Assembly (NCBI GenBank): GCA_003554615.1
Contig: PWGX01000014.1
Location: 1 to 47,648, forward strand
DNA from: Syntrophomonadaceae bacterium
GTDB taxonomy: Bacteria; Bacillota; Dethiobacteria; DTU022
Direction of reading: 5' to 3'
DNA: 47,648 bases
A program made the position numbers and the translations under genes. The notes below the pieces were generated by a model that was not told the origin of the DNA, did not search any database, and saw only the letters and a list, made by a program, of their open reading frames with translations. Shown here piece by piece: positions 10,055 through 18,862 of this stretch (the stretch's first letter is position 1; each line of letters opens with the position of its first letter).

Positions 10055-10544
10055 TATTTCCCCACCCTTCATTATCACTGCCTGCCAAAAGCTTAGCCGT
10101 TACTTTCTTGATACAGGCCTTGATTTCCTCTAATACTTCCCGGTATTTTTCAATATCATTTCCAAGCGGATCGCCGATATCATTGTTCTCCCGGTTCAGT
10201 GAAGCAAACTCTTTCAAAGTAAAGGTTTTGTCTCCAAGGTGAGGATAGAGATCAAGCAGCCTCTTCAGATGATCACCGGTCATGACCAGTATAATGTCGG
10301 AATCATCGACAATTTCCCGCCTGACTGCCCTGGCACTGTGGTGTTCCAGAGCTTCTATCCCTTCACGGCTTAACAGCCGGCGGGCCTGCGGGGAGGCTTT
10401 CTCGCCTTCCAGGGCAGAAATTCCGGCAGATGAAGCGGTAACCTTAAAAGGCAGACGGTCACGGGTAGGATCATTGTTAAAAAGAGCTTCCGCCATCGGG
10501 CTGCGGCAAGTATTGCCGGTGCAGACAAAGAGCACTTTTAACAT
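10035..10544 (-). CDS. ywlE: Low-molecular-weight phosphatase, probable protein-arginine phosphatase
   Basis: LMW protein-tyrosine-phosphatase fold with the P-loop CTGNTCRS near the N-terminus and the general-acid loop DPLG near residue 125. The Thr following the catalytic Cys (C-T-G-N-T-C-R) is the residue that gives Bacillus YwlE selectivity for phospho-arginine over phospho-tyrosine. Position between sua5 and rpiB matches ywlE in Bacillus. Start at ATG 10544 (169 aa) is chosen because AAGGAGGG lies 6 nt upstream; the ATG at 10550 touches that site. The family is certain; arginine specificity is inferred. Confidence 0.88.
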   Translation of the reverse strand: MLKVLFVCTGNTCRSPMAEALFNNDPTRDRLPFKVTASSAGISALEGEKASPQARRLLSREGIEALEHHSARAVRREIVDDSDIILVMTGDHLKRLLDLYPHLGDKTFTLKEFASLNRENNDIGDPLGNDIEKYREVLEEIKACIKKVTAKLLAGSDNEGWGNNEDCSG

Positions 10545-10570
10545 GACCATCCCTCCTTCATTGCTATCAC

Positions 10571-11611
10571 TTAACTTTTCCTTTGTAACTTTCCCGATCC
10601 GACCCGCAATGTCCTTGTTGCAGCTTTTTTTAGACGGTTCATTACAGCCAGGCCGATTCCGGTAATTTCTATTTCTTCGGCCAGGATAATATCGATTTCC
10701 TGCTGATCCATCCTGCGCATTAACTCATACAAGGTTGCTGCCAGGCGCTCCGGGTCAACTTTTTGCTTCAAATCATCGCGAATTGAAGGGTTAAGGTAAC
10801 CCACTTTTAAACCAAGACTCCGGTAACGATAAGCTAAAGCCTTAACCAGGGCAAACCTTTTTTCTGGATGTCCGGCAACAAGGATCAAGGCGGCCCTGGG
10901 CGAGTAGTGGCGGTATTTCATGCCCGGGGAAAGGGGTTTGCCGGGAAAGCTTTTTAGCCCTGCTACGGCTACCCGGCAGCCCAGCGTTTCTTCAAGTTCT
11001 TCTCTTGAAACTCCACCGGGCCTTAATATCAAGGGTGTCTCGCCGGTTAAATCCAGGACGGTAGATTCGACACCTACCGAACAGGGTGCGCTCTTGATAA
11101 CAGCTTCTATACGGCCGGTTAGATCTTCAAGGACATGTCGGTAAGTAGTCGGGCTGGGTTTGCCCGATCGATTGGCACTGGGAGCGGCAATGGGGACGCC
11201 GGATAAACGGATCAGTTCAAGGGCGGTTCGGTGGTCGGGCATGCGCACAGCGACCGATGGAAGGCCGGCCGATACCAGGGCCGGAAGCCCTTCCGCGCGA
11301 GGGAGGACCAGGCTCAGCGGACCGGGCCAAAACCGTTCCGTCAATTTAAAAGCCTTTTCCGGAAGATCCCGGGCAACAGTTTTAAGCTGGGCAGGATCTG
11401 AGACGTGGACTATGAGTGGATTGTCCGCAGGACGTCCTTTTGCTTCATAAATTCGGTTTACAGCCTCAGGATCGGTGGCCGCGGCTCCCAGACCATAAAC
11501 AGTTTCCGTGGGGAATGCAACCAGGCCGCCCCGGTTAATAATATTTGCCGCTTTTTTCAGCGAAGGATGATTTTCATCAAGGAGCAGTGTGCCTTTGATA
11601 GATGCGGGCAT
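10571..11611 (-). CDS. tsaC: L-threonylcarbamoyladenylate synthase (Sua5/YwlC)
   Basis: Makes threonylcarbamoyl-AMP from Thr, bicarbonate and ATP for the t6A37 modification of ANN-decoding tRNAs. The YrdC domain occupies roughly residues 15-205, with AFPTETVYGLGA, KGRPADNPLIVH and APSANRSGKPSPT. A linker with SPGMKYRHYSP leads to the C-terminal Sua5 Rossmann-like domain, so this is the long Sua5 type (346 aa). Start is ATG 11611 behind GAGGAAG. It is followed by ywlE and rpiB, as in Bacillus. Confidence 0.94.
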   Translation of the reverse strand: MPASIKGTLLLDENHPSLKKAANIINRGGLVAFPTETVYGLGAAATDPEAVNRIYEAKGRPADNPLIVHVSDPAQLKTVARDLPEKAFKLTERFWPGPLSLVLPRAEGLPALVSAGLPSVAVRMPDHRTALELIRLSGVPIAAPSANRSGKPSPTTYRHVLEDLTGRIEAVIKSAPCSVGVESTVLDLTGETPLILRPGGVSREELEETLGCRVAVAGLKSFPGKPLSPGMKYRHYSPRAALILVAGHPEKRFALVKALAYRYRSLGLKVGYLNPSIRDDLKQKVDPERLAATLYELMRRMDQQEIDIILAEEIEITGIGLAVMNRLKKAATRTLRVGSGKLQRKS

Positions 11612-11636
11612 TAAACTTCCTCTACTTTCAGGTAAA

Positions 11637-13238
11637 TTATTCTTCTAAAACAAGCTCGGCGATATTCTTGGCGTGATCGGCAACCCTTTCCAGGTTGCTG
11701 AGCAAATCGAGGTATATAACTCCTGCCGCGGGATGGCATAGTTTTGTATTAATGCGATCAATATGCTTATTGCGTAGAATTTTTTCCTGGGCATCAATCT
11801 CGTCATCTTCGGTAGCAACTTCGGCGGCCATATCCTTGTCGACATGTTCAAAAGCAATTACCGCCCTGTTAAGCATAGAAGCAATCTTGGTGCTGAATTC
11901 TATAATTTCTTCCTGGGCCACGTTGGTAAAGGGGAGTCTTTCTTCGGTCTTCATTTCTCCAAGCTGCATGATGTTTTCAGCATGATCTCCAATGCGTTCC
12001 AGGTCGTTTGCCGCCGACATCAGGTTGCCCACCATTTTAGTCTGCTGCTGAGACATGGAATGCTGCGAAAGCTCGGAAAGGTAAACGTTAATCTCTTTTT
12101 CCAGGCCATCGATCAATTCTTCCATCTGATCGATGTGCTTAATTTTTTTAAGGTCCTTGTTAAGGAAAACCTGCATCGATTCGTCCAGCATTTCCCGGGC
12201 AATACCGGCCATGCGCAGCAGCTCCTGTTTGGCCCCGCCGATAGCTACGGCCGGTGTTTTCATAATCCGTGCGTCAAGGTATTTGGGCCCAAAATCCACC
12301 TTTGAATCTTCTCCGGGGATAATATAGCAGATCAGCCGGTTAAAATATTTCAGGAATACCAAAAATACCAGGGTATTGAAAACATTAAACGCGGTATGGG
12401 TGTTGGCCACCTGCCTGGGGACTGCTTCAGCCGTCTCCACGATGACGCTGGTGAAGGGGCCGAGGAATATGAGAACCAGGATTACACCTACAACATTAAA
12501 AACAACATGGGCCGCCGCCGCCCGGCGCGCTGCCACGTTGGCGCCAATACCGGCCAATATAGCCGTAATGCTGGTTCCGATGTTGGTGCCCAAAATAAGG
12601 GGAACAGCAGAATCAAAGGGGATTAAATCCTGGGTGGTTAAAGCGATAATTACACCGGTTGCTGCGCTGCTGCTCTGGATCAGGGCTGTAAAAACAGCCC
12701 CGGCCAGGATGCCCAAAATCGGATAGCGGCTGAACTGCATGAGTATATCATAAAAGGCATCCAGATCCCGCAGGGGGCTCATTCCTTCAGACATCGTGAT
12801 CATGCCTAAAAACAACAAACCCAGTCCGAGCACCGTCTGCCCTAGGTAGCGCTGGAACCGGCGCACTCCGAAGAAGTTCAGGAGGGCACCGATCCCGATT
12901 GCAGGCAGGGCAATAACCCAGATTTCGAAAGAAACCAGCTGGGCAGTAACGGTGGTCCCCACATTGGCGCCTATGATCACGCTTATTGCCTGGGAAAGGT
13001 TCATCAGCCCGGCATTGGCAAAACCGACGACCATTACACTTGCAGTACTGCTACTCTGAACCAGAATAGTAACAATAATTCCGGTTAAAACACCAATTAC
13101 CGGTTTATTAGTCAGGACTTCCAGGATCCGCCGAAAGCGATCTCCTGCCGCTTTCTGCATCCCGGAAGCCATAATTTGAATGCCAAACAAAAACAGGCCC
13201 AAGCCGCCCAGTGTAGTAAAGGCGATTTCCCAGAACAA
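11637..13238 (-). CDS. Na/Pi cotransporter family protein with C-terminal PhoU-like domain
   Basis: NptA/YjbB-type membrane protein. Two inverted Na_Pi_cotrans repeats are marked by the duplicated QSSS motifs (QSSSTASVMVVG near residue 60, QSSSAATGVIIA near 185), each followed by a GANVGTT or GTNIGTS motif. About eight hydrophobic segments end near residue 310, then a charged helical PhoU-like domain runs to residue 533. Such proteins move phosphate with Na+, often outward; direction and substrate are not decidable here. Start is TTG 13238 with GGAGG 7 nt upstream. It is divergent from nikR and shares its intergenic region. Confidence 0.9.
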   Translation of the reverse strand: MFWEIAFTTLGGLGLFLFGIQIMASGMQKAAGDRFRRILEVLTNKPVIGVLTGIIVTILVQSSSTASVMVVGFANAGLMNLSQAISVIIGANVGTTVTAQLVSFEIWVIALPAIGIGALLNFFGVRRFQRYLGQTVLGLGLLFLGMITMSEGMSPLRDLDAFYDILMQFSRYPILGILAGAVFTALIQSSSAATGVIIALTTQDLIPFDSAVPLILGTNIGTSITAILAGIGANVAARRAAAAHVVFNVVGVILVLIFLGPFTSVIVETAEAVPRQVANTHTAFNVFNTLVFLVFLKYFNRLICYIIPGEDSKVDFGPKYLDARIMKTPAVAIGGAKQELLRMAGIAREMLDESMQVFLNKDLKKIKHIDQMEELIDGLEKEINVYLSELSQHSMSQQQTKMVGNLMSAANDLERIGDHAENIMQLGEMKTEERLPFTNVAQEEIIEFSTKIASMLNRAVIAFEHVDKDMAAEVATEDDEIDAQEKILRNKHIDRINTKLCHPAAGVIYLDLLSNLERVADHAKNIAELVLEE

Positions 13239-13467
13239 TGCCTGACCTCCCGCAGAAGCTGAATATTATGATTTAGTGCTGTTCACTTCAATTATTTTAA
13301 AGCAGTCAAATTGCTTTTTCAATTTATTTGAGCTGCACGAATCGAATTCCTGGATGTACAGGCCCCGAGGTGGGACAAAATAACTGTCAGCACCATAAAT
13401 CAGGGATATCACAGCTTTACAGATAAAGTATTCTCCACAATCCTGCCTTTTCCCTGTTTCAATGTGT

Positions 13468-13473
13468 TATAAT
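13468..13473 (+). promoter_or_regulatory. Extended -10 element for nikR
   Basis: A perfect TATAAT preceded by TGT (a TGn extension) lies 31 bp before the nikR start. No good -35 is seen at 16-18 bp, which is usual for extended -10 promoters. The predicted transcript would have a leader of only about 20-25 nt containing the GGAGGTG ribosome-binding site. Confidence 0.55.
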
Positions 13474-13503
13474 CATGACAAAATTTCTGGAGGTGCTGGA
13501 CGG

Positions 13504-13923
13504 TTGTCTGAACTAATCCGTTTTGGAATATCTATGGAAAGGGATCTGCTTGCCCGGCTGGACCAGGAAATTGTAAAACACGGCTATCCAAACCGCTCGG
13601 AAGCAATCCGCGACCTGGTTAGGGCCCAGCTGGTAGAACTGGAGTGGTCGCAGGAAGATGAAGAAGTTGCAGGTACAGTAACCATTATATACAACCATCA
13701 TGTCCGCGGCTTGAGCGATATGCTCCTGGAGCTCCAGCATGAACATCACGAAATGATTATATCTGTTATGCATGTCCATTTGGAACACGATCACTGCCTG
13801 GAAGTTATGGTCATCAAGGGCAAGGCAAGCGAAGCCAGGGATCTGGCCGGCAAGTTGATCGGGGTTAAAGGGGTCAAGCACGGAAAATTAACCATAACTT
13901 CCACCGGCAAGAGGCTGAATTAG
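13504..13923 (+). CDS. nikR: Nickel-responsive regulator NikR
   Basis: Ribbon-helix-helix repressor with a C-terminal ACT-like Ni-binding domain. The N-terminus LSELIRFGISMERDLLARLD and the following NRSEAIRDLVR form the DNA-binding unit. The Ni site is visible in HVHLEHDHCLEV, matching H87, H89 and C95 of E. coli NikR, with an upstream His in the LQHEHHEM helix region. I start at TTG 13504 (139 aa), 8 nt after GGAGGTG; an upstream ATG would add 14 non-family residues and place the Shine-Dalgarno inside the gene. It is the only plus-strand gene. No nickel transporter or nickel enzyme lies nearby, so targets must be elsewhere or autogenous. Confidence 0.93.
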   Translation: MSELIRFGISMERDLLARLDQEIVKHGYPNRSEAIRDLVRAQLVELEWSQEDEEVAGTVTIIYNHHVRGLSDMLLELQHEHHEMIISVMHVHLEHDHCLEVMVIKGKASEARDLAGKLIGVKGVKHGKLTITSTGKRLN

Positions 13924-13943
13924 CCGGCCGGGCGCAAACGAGA

Positions 13944-14828
13944 TTAAGGCATAATTCCTTCTATAACCCTCGGCCAGCCGTTCAGGTCGAAATACCAGTT
14001 TATCGAACTGAAAAGCCCTGTTTCAGAACAGAGAGTTTCTATTTCTTGTTTCCGGCCGGCACCGGCCTCCATCAGGAGCACCGCCGGGGCAGCTGCGTAT
14101 TCTTCCAACCGGCCGAGAATACGCCGGTACCCTTCCAGCCCGTCGAATCCCCCATCCAGGGCCCTTAACGGCTCGTAATCTTTTACCCCTTTAGGAAGGT
14201 CTTTGATCTCCTTTTTGTCCAGGTAAGGCGGATTGGAAACAACCAGGTTAAATTTGGGTTTTTCTCTTAAATGATCGAAGGTCTCAAAAAAGTTGCTCCG
14301 AAAAAACCGGATCCGGTCGTGCACACCATGATCATAAGCATTAAGCCTGGCTACCTGCAGAGCAGCCTCCGAAATATCAACCGCCCAAACTTCCGAGTCG
14401 GGCAGCAGCAAAGCAAGGGTAACTGCAAGTGCTCCGCTGCCTGTGCCCAGGTCTGCACAGGAAATGCGCCTGTTAAGCCCGGTTTTAATCCAGTCGGCTT
14501 TTTCCAGGGCCAGGTCCACGATCAACTCAGTTTCCGGCCTGGGAATTAAAACATCACTGTTTACCGTAAAGCGATTGCCATAGAAATACTTTTCTTTGGC
14601 AATGTAGGCCGCCGGTTCTTCAAGGCTCCTGCGCCTAACAGCAGCCTGGAAAGCTTCATTTATTTCCGGGGAAATATTCTCGTCCTGGCGCAATAACAGC
14701 TGAAGCCGATCCAGTTTCATGATCCTGGCCAACAGATATTCCACCTCTTTACGGGAATTTTCAATACCTGCTTCCTTTAAATAAAAAGAAGCTCCCTGCA
14801 GAGCTTCCTTAATCGTCCGGTTAGTCAC
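13944..14828 (-). CDS. prmC: Peptide chain release factor N5-glutamine methyltransferase
   Basis: SAM-dependent enzyme that methylates the Gln of the GGQ motif in release factors. An N-terminal helical RF-binding domain covers residues 1-80. A Rossmann domain follows with CADLGTGSGALAVTLA (motif I) and the catalytic SNPPY motif. Length is 294 aa, normal. GTG start at 14828 after GGGAG, 7 bp downstream of its substrate gene prfA. It converges with nikR, with only 20 bp between stops and no clear bidirectional terminator. Confidence 0.95.
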   Translation of the reverse strand: MTNRTIKEALQGASFYLKEAGIENSRKEVEYLLARIMKLDRLQLLLRQDENISPEINEAFQAAVRRRSLEEPAAYIAKEKYFYGNRFTVNSDVLIPRPETELIVDLALEKADWIKTGLNRRISCADLGTGSGALAVTLALLLPDSEVWAVDISEAALQVARLNAYDHGVHDRIRFFRSNFFETFDHLREKPKFNLVVSNPPYLDKKEIKDLPKGVKDYEPLRALDGGFDGLEGYRRILGRLEEYAAAPAVLLMEAGAGRKQEIETLCSETGLFSSINWYFDLNGWPRVIEGIMP

Positions 14829-14835
14829 GGGCTGC

Positions 14836-15906
14836 TCAACTCCCCGTTTCTTTCAGCAGTTCAGCCCGTTCATTGGCGATCAGCTCTTCAATTATTTCAT
14901 CAAGATCGCCGTTAAGGACCAGCTCCAGCTTATGCAGGGTCATTCCAATCCGGTGATCAGTGACCCGGTTTTGGGGGAAATTATAGGTGCGGATCCTCTC
15001 ACTGCGATCGCCGCTCCCGACCATGGTTTTTCTGGCTTCCGCCATTTCGGCAGTCTGCTCGGAAATATATTTATCGAGAAGACGGCTGCGCAGGATTCGC
15101 ATGGCTTTCTCCTTGTTCTGGAGTTGAGATTTTTCGTCCTGGCAGCTGACCACCAGGCCGGTGGGAAGGTGGGTAATCCGAATCGCGGACTGGGTGGTGT
15201 TCACGCTCTGCCCTCCAGGCCCGGTCGCGCAAAAAGTATCAACCCGCAGATCCTGGGAGTTGATTTCCACATCAACTTCTTCGACTTCCGGAAGCACGGC
15301 CACAGTGGCGGCGGATGTGTGAATCCGTCCCCCGGATTCTGTTGACGGAATGCGTTGAACCCGGTGCACACCGCTTTCAAACTTCAGGCGGCTGTAGGCT
15401 CCTTTACCTTCAATCCCGAGGATAACCACCTTGTATCCCCCGATATCGGTGGGATGGGATTCCACAATTTCGGCCTTGTAATTTTTTTGTTCGGCGTACT
15501 TGGAATACATTTTTAACAGATCCGCGGCAAAGAGCGCCGCTTCTTCTCCACCGGTTCCCGCCCTTATTTCGATGAAAACATTTTTATCGTCATATGGATC
15601 TTTGGGCAGGAGTTCCTGCTTCAGCTCGGATTCAATTTTCTCTTTCTCCTGCCTTAATTCTTCAACTTCATCTTTAAGGTACTCTTCCATTTCGTCGTCT
15701 TCATTTCCGGAAAGCATTTCTTCAGCTTCTTCTATTTCCTGATCTACTTTTTTCAGCCGGCGGTAAAGACCCACTACCGAACTGATGGAAGCCAGTTCCT
15801 TGGACAGCTTCATCCATTCGTCCCTTTTTTCGAGAACACTGGGATCACTGAGCAACTGTTCCAGTTCATCGTATCTATTTTCAATCGTATCAAGCTTATC
15901 TCGCAT
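14836..15906 (-). CDS. prfA: Peptide chain release factor 1
   Basis: Recognises UAA and UAG and triggers peptide release. The codon-recognition tripeptide PxT is present as P-S-T in [15 protein letters not shown], which makes it RF1 rather than RF2. The catalytic GGQ lies in [19 protein letters not shown]. Length is 356 aa. ATG start at 15906 with GAGGTG 8 nt upstream; it overlaps the end of the DUF1385 gene by 11 bp, so the two are probably cotranslated. Confidence 0.97.
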   Translation of the reverse strand: MRDKLDTIENRYDELEQLLSDPSVLEKRDEWMKLSKELASISSVVGLYRRLKKVDQEIEEAEEMLSGNEDDEMEEYLKDEVEELRQEKEKIESELKQELLPKDPYDDKNVFIEIRAGTGGEEAALFAADLLKMYSKYAEQKNYKAEIVESHPTDIGGYKVVILGIEGKGAYSRLKFESGVHRVQRIPSTESGGRIHTSAATVAVLPEVEEVDVEINSQDLRVDTFCATGPGGQSVNTTQSAIRITHLPTGLVVSCQDEKSQLQNKEKAMRILRSRLLDKYISEQTAEMAEARKTMVGSGDRSERIRTYNFPQNRVTDHRIGMTLHKLELVLNGDLDEIIEELIANERAELLKETGS

Positions 15907-16810
15907 CTGCAGTCACCTCTGCCTCGCCTTCAGAGGCAGTTTTTGTTTGTTCTTCTTCCGGTTCCAGCACCGCTTTCAGGGCCGAAAGGGCCACTTCAAG
16001 CTGGTTTTTGTCGGGTTCCTGGGTCGTCAGTCTCTGCAGCCACAGGCCCGGAGCAACCATCAACCCGACAAGGGGTGAAGTGCTTCTGGCCGAGTACCGA
16101 ATTGCTTCGTAAGACAGTCCGGCCACGAGCGGCAGCAATATCAACCTTAAGGCAATACGCTGGGCCAAATCAGGCCAGCCAAAAAATGAAAACAGGACTA
16201 TACTGACTACCATCACCGTAAGAATAAAGCTGGTTCCACAGCGGGGATGGCGGGTAGAAAAATCATCAATTCGGTTTAAATCAAGAGTCTGACCGCTTTC
16301 ATAACCGTAAATCACCTTATGTTCTGCGCCATGATACTGGAAAAATCGCTGGATGTCTCCCCAGCGGGTAATAAGCACTATGTAGGCTATAAATATAGCC
16401 AGTCGGACCATACCTTCAATCAGGTTTAGCCAGATTGGGGGCCACTCCGGTAAAAAGCGGACCAAATAGGTGGGCAAAATAAAAAATAGGCTTACTCCCA
16501 ACCCCAGTCCCAGTACCACCATCAAAAAACTGTGCCAGCCGGTCAACTCCTCTTCTTCTTCGGCCAGGGCCTCGGCTGCGGAAATATTTAGAGCCCGCAC
16601 ACCCAGGACCAGGGCTTCAAAAAATGCAACAGCCCCCCTAATTATCGGCCATCCCAGAGGAGGGAATTTTTTAGCCAGGGGTTGCAAGGTTTCGCAATGA
16701 ATGCTGATTGTATCATCGCCCCGCCGGCAGGCAATCGCCATCCGATCACGGTAACGCATCATTACCCCTTCTAAAACAGCCTGTCCGCCGACCTTATGAG
16801 TATTGTTCAT
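15896..16810 (-). CDS. DUF1385 membrane protein (YqhQ family)
   Basis: Conserved Bacillota membrane protein of unknown biochemical role, commonly found between rpmE and prfA as here. Family signatures are [12 protein letters not shown] at the N-terminus, [13 protein letters not shown] near the middle, and [13 protein letters not shown], which are His/Glu- and Cys-containing loops between membrane segments. Four or five hydrophobic helices are visible, followed by a charged Glu/Lys tail after residue 270. Length 304 aa. The conserved polar loops suggest metal or substrate binding, but no activity should be assumed. Confidence 0.9.
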   Translation of the reverse strand: MNNTHKVGGQAVLEGVMMRYRDRMAIACRRGDDTISIHCETLQPLAKKFPPLGWPIIRGAVAFFEALVLGVRALNISAAEALAEEEEELTGWHSFLMVVLGLGLGVSLFFILPTYLVRFLPEWPPIWLNLIEGMVRLAIFIAYIVLITRWGDIQRFFQYHGAEHKVIYGYESGQTLDLNRIDDFSTRHPRCGTSFILTVMVVSIVLFSFFGWPDLAQRIALRLILLPLVAGLSYEAIRYSARSTSPLVGLMVAPGLWLQRLTTQEPDKNQLEVALSALKAVLEPEEEQTKTASEGEAEVTADAR

Positions 16811-16833
16811 TTATTATCCCTTCTTTTATACAA

Positions 16834-16861
16834 GAAAAAAGCAGAGCACGCAGGCCCTGCT
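16834..16861 (-). terminator. Intrinsic terminator after rpmE
   Basis: On the minus strand an 8-bp stem (AGCAGGGC with GCTCTGCT, one G-U pair) with a 6-nt loop is followed by six T. It lies 8 bp after the rpmE stop and before the DUF1385 start, so rpmE is probably transcribed alone, with some read-through possible. Confidence 0.85.
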
Positions 16862-16868
16862 CAACGCT

Positions 16869-17066
16869 TTACATACCGTATTTACGTTTAAAGCGTTCAA
16901 CGCGTCCGCCGGTGTCGACAAATTTCTGCTTACCGGTAAAAAACGGGTGGCATTTAGAACAGATCTCCACTTTCAGTGATTCCCTGGTGGAACCAACCTC
17001 AAATGACTCGCCGCATGCGCAGGTCACCCGGGCACAATGATATTCGGAGTGTATGTTTGGTTTCAT
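16869..17066 (-). CDS. rpmE: Ribosomal protein L31 (zinc-binding, C+ form)
   Basis: 65-residue large-subunit protein bridging to the 30S head. It has the zinc-ligand pattern of the C+ paralogue: C16 and C18 (VTCACG) and C36-x2-C39 ([11 protein letters not shown]). The zinc-bearing form is the one usually replaced by a Cys-free paralogue under zinc starvation. The ATG at 17066 is preceded by two exact copies of a Shine-Dalgarno unit (listed separately). An intrinsic terminator follows the stop. A 516-bp gene-free interval separates it from rho. Confidence 0.96.
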   Translation of the reverse strand: MKPNIHSEYHCARVTCACGESFEVGSTRESLKVEICSKCHPFFTGKQKFVDTGGRVERFKRKYGM

Positions 17067-17098
17067 TAGCTGTATCCTCCTTTAGCTGTATCCTCCTT
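17067..17098 (-). repeat. Exact tandem duplication of the rpmE ribosome-binding unit
   Basis: Two adjacent identical 16-bp units (17067-17082 and 17083-17098; plus-strand TAGCTGTATCCTCCTT) each carry AGGAGG on the minus strand. The proximal AGGAGG is about 8 nt from the rpmE ATG. The distal copy is 16 nt further upstream and could act as a standby ribosome site. It looks like a recent slippage duplication. Confidence 0.9.
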
Positions 17099-17582
17099 AG
17101 TCCTTTCCTCAAAGTCAAATCATAGCATATTGCCTTTTATTCTGCAACTAGACAAAAAACAATAGCCACTAGAATCGGCAAGGTTAAATCTAAATACCTT
17201 TCTCTAAAATATATTTATAGTTTTTATTTGTAATATGCGAGCTTAAGCGAGCATTTGCCCTGGAAGAGCAAATCTTCTCTTCGAAAGAATTATGCTAAAT
17301 GATAAGAGGCTGGATTGCTCCTTAAGTGCCAGGCAATAATGTCATGAAAGTTTCTTCGCCCGATCTGGTCTCTAAAATTCCAATTGGCTCCAAGAAGCTG
17401 AAAGCTTCCTGTATTGTAGAGCGGCTGATTTTTATTTTCAGCCGGCTCTCATTCTGGCATTTAATTATCGCCGGGGTTTAATTCTTTTTATCAATCATCT
17501 CTCTCCGTTACTCAATCAACTATGTGTATGCTCGTTTTGCTTACTGGGCTGAAACATAATCTAATTCATTTCCCGGATCTTA
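17099..17582. other. Gene-free interval between rho and rpmE
   Basis: About 480 bp with no supportable ORF on either strand. It should hold the rho 3' end and the rpmE promoter and leader. An imperfect 10-bp inverted repeat with one bulge sits at 17419-17448, but it has no adjacent T-run on either strand. I recognise no tRNA, riboswitch or transposon end. The part nearest rpmE is A+T-rich. An L31 autoregulatory leader, a class known upstream of rpmE in Firmicutes, is possible but not demonstrated. Confidence 0.5.
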
Positions 17583-18827
17583 CTACATAGTATGCATGTT
17601 ACTTAAGAATTCTTCATTGGACTTGGTTTTTCTGAGCCTGTCCATGAGCTTTTCTAAAAATTCGATACTGGTGCTGCTGCCCATGGCCCGGCGCAAAGCC
17701 CACATCAGTTCAATTTTGTGCTCATCAAGCAGCAATTCTTCACGGCGGGTGCCGGAACGGGAAATGTCGATGGCCGGGAAAATCCTGCGCTCGGAAATCC
17801 GACGGTCAAGATGAAGTTCCATGTTTCCGGTCCCTTTGAATTCTTCGTAAACTACATCATCCATTCTGCTGCCGGTCTCCACAATGGCTGTAGCCAGCAC
17901 TGTCAGGCTTCCGCCCTGGTCGATATTCCTGGCGGCACCGAAAAACCGTTTAGGCTTGTAGAAAGCGCTGGGGTCAATCCCACCGGAAAGGGTTCTGCCG
18001 CTCGGCGGAATAACCAGGTTGTAAGCACGAGTAAGCCTGGTGATACTGTCGATCAAGACGGCAACATTCCGGCCCTGCTCAACCAGGCGCTGTGAACGCT
18101 CTAAAACCAGCTCAGCCAGGCGTATGTGGTTTTCCGGCTTCTGATCGAATGTTGAACTGACCACATCGGCATCAACGCTGCGTTCCATGTCGGTAACTTC
18201 TTCAGGCCGCTCGTCAATCAGCAAAATGATTAATTTAATTTCAGGATGGTTGGTAGAAATACTGTTGGCAAGCTGCTTTAAAAGCATCGTTTTGCCTGCT
18301 TTAGGGGGTGATACAATCAACCCCCGTTGCCCCTTGCCGATCGGGATCAGCAAATCAATAATGCGGGTCGATAGAATATGGCCCTGGGTCTCCATTTTTA
18401 TCGGTTCATCGGGATGAATTGGAACCAGGGATGAAAACGGCGGCCGGCTGGATAGTTTTTCCGGATCTTCATCATTGATTTTTTCAACCTGGAGAAGTGC
18501 ATAATAACGTTCGTTGTCTTTTGGCGGACGAATCCGCCCGCTTATTATATCGCCTGTCCTCATATTGAAGCGCCGGATTTGCGATGCGGAAATATATATG
18601 TCATCTTCGGAAAAATGGTATTTTTTCCGACGTAAAAAACCAAACCCGTCCGGCATTATTTCCAGCATTCCTGAAGATGAAGATTGTTCTCCGTTTTCCG
18701 AAAAAAGCTTGGTCAGGGCCTCTATAAGTTCCTGTTTACGCATGGTTGACTGCCCTTTAATTTCATGTTCTTTTGCCAAACGATGCAGTTCGTTCAAATT
18801 CATCGTTTGCAGTTTTTTTATATCCAC
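17583..18827 (-). CDS. rho: Transcription termination factor Rho
   Basis: Hexameric RNA helicase that ends Rho-dependent transcripts. The 414-aa protein has an N-terminal Rho_N SAP-like helix bundle (residues 1-45). A cold-shock-like RNA-binding domain follows ([15 protein letters not shown]... about 55-130). The ATPase core has Walker A SPPKAGKT, Walker [14 protein letters not shown], and the Q/R-loop region with [15 protein letters not shown]. There is no large insertion between domains. Start is GTG 18827 with AAAGGTGG about 8 nt upstream. Its upstream region is unusually long (670 bp). Confidence 0.97.
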   Translation of the reverse strand: MDIKKLQTMNLNELHRLAKEHEIKGQSTMRKQELIEALTKLFSENGEQSSSSGMLEIMPDGFGFLRRKKYHFSEDDIYISASQIRRFNMRTGDIISGRIRPPKDNERYYALLQVEKINDEDPEKLSSRPPFSSLVPIHPDEPIKMETQGHILSTRIIDLLIPIGKGQRGLIVSPPKAGKTMLLKQLANSISTNHPEIKLIILLIDERPEEVTDMERSVDADVVSSTFDQKPENHIRLAELVLERSQRLVEQGRNVAVLIDSITRLTRAYNLVIPPSGRTLSGGIDPSAFYKPKRFFGAARNIDQGGSLTVLATAIVETGSRMDDVVYEEFKGTGNMELHLDRRISERRIFPAIDISRSGTRREELLLDEHKIELMWALRRAMGSSTSIEFLEKLMDRLRKTKSNEEFLSNMHTM

Positions 18828-18862
18828 TACAAAACACCACCTTTTATTAATAACCCCTAAAG

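Noticed and set aside
17419-17448. Inverted repeat in the rho-rpmE gap as an intrinsic terminator
   Set aside because: Stem is fair (10 bp with a bulge), but there is no T-run on either strand, so I left it as an unassigned repeat in the interval entry.
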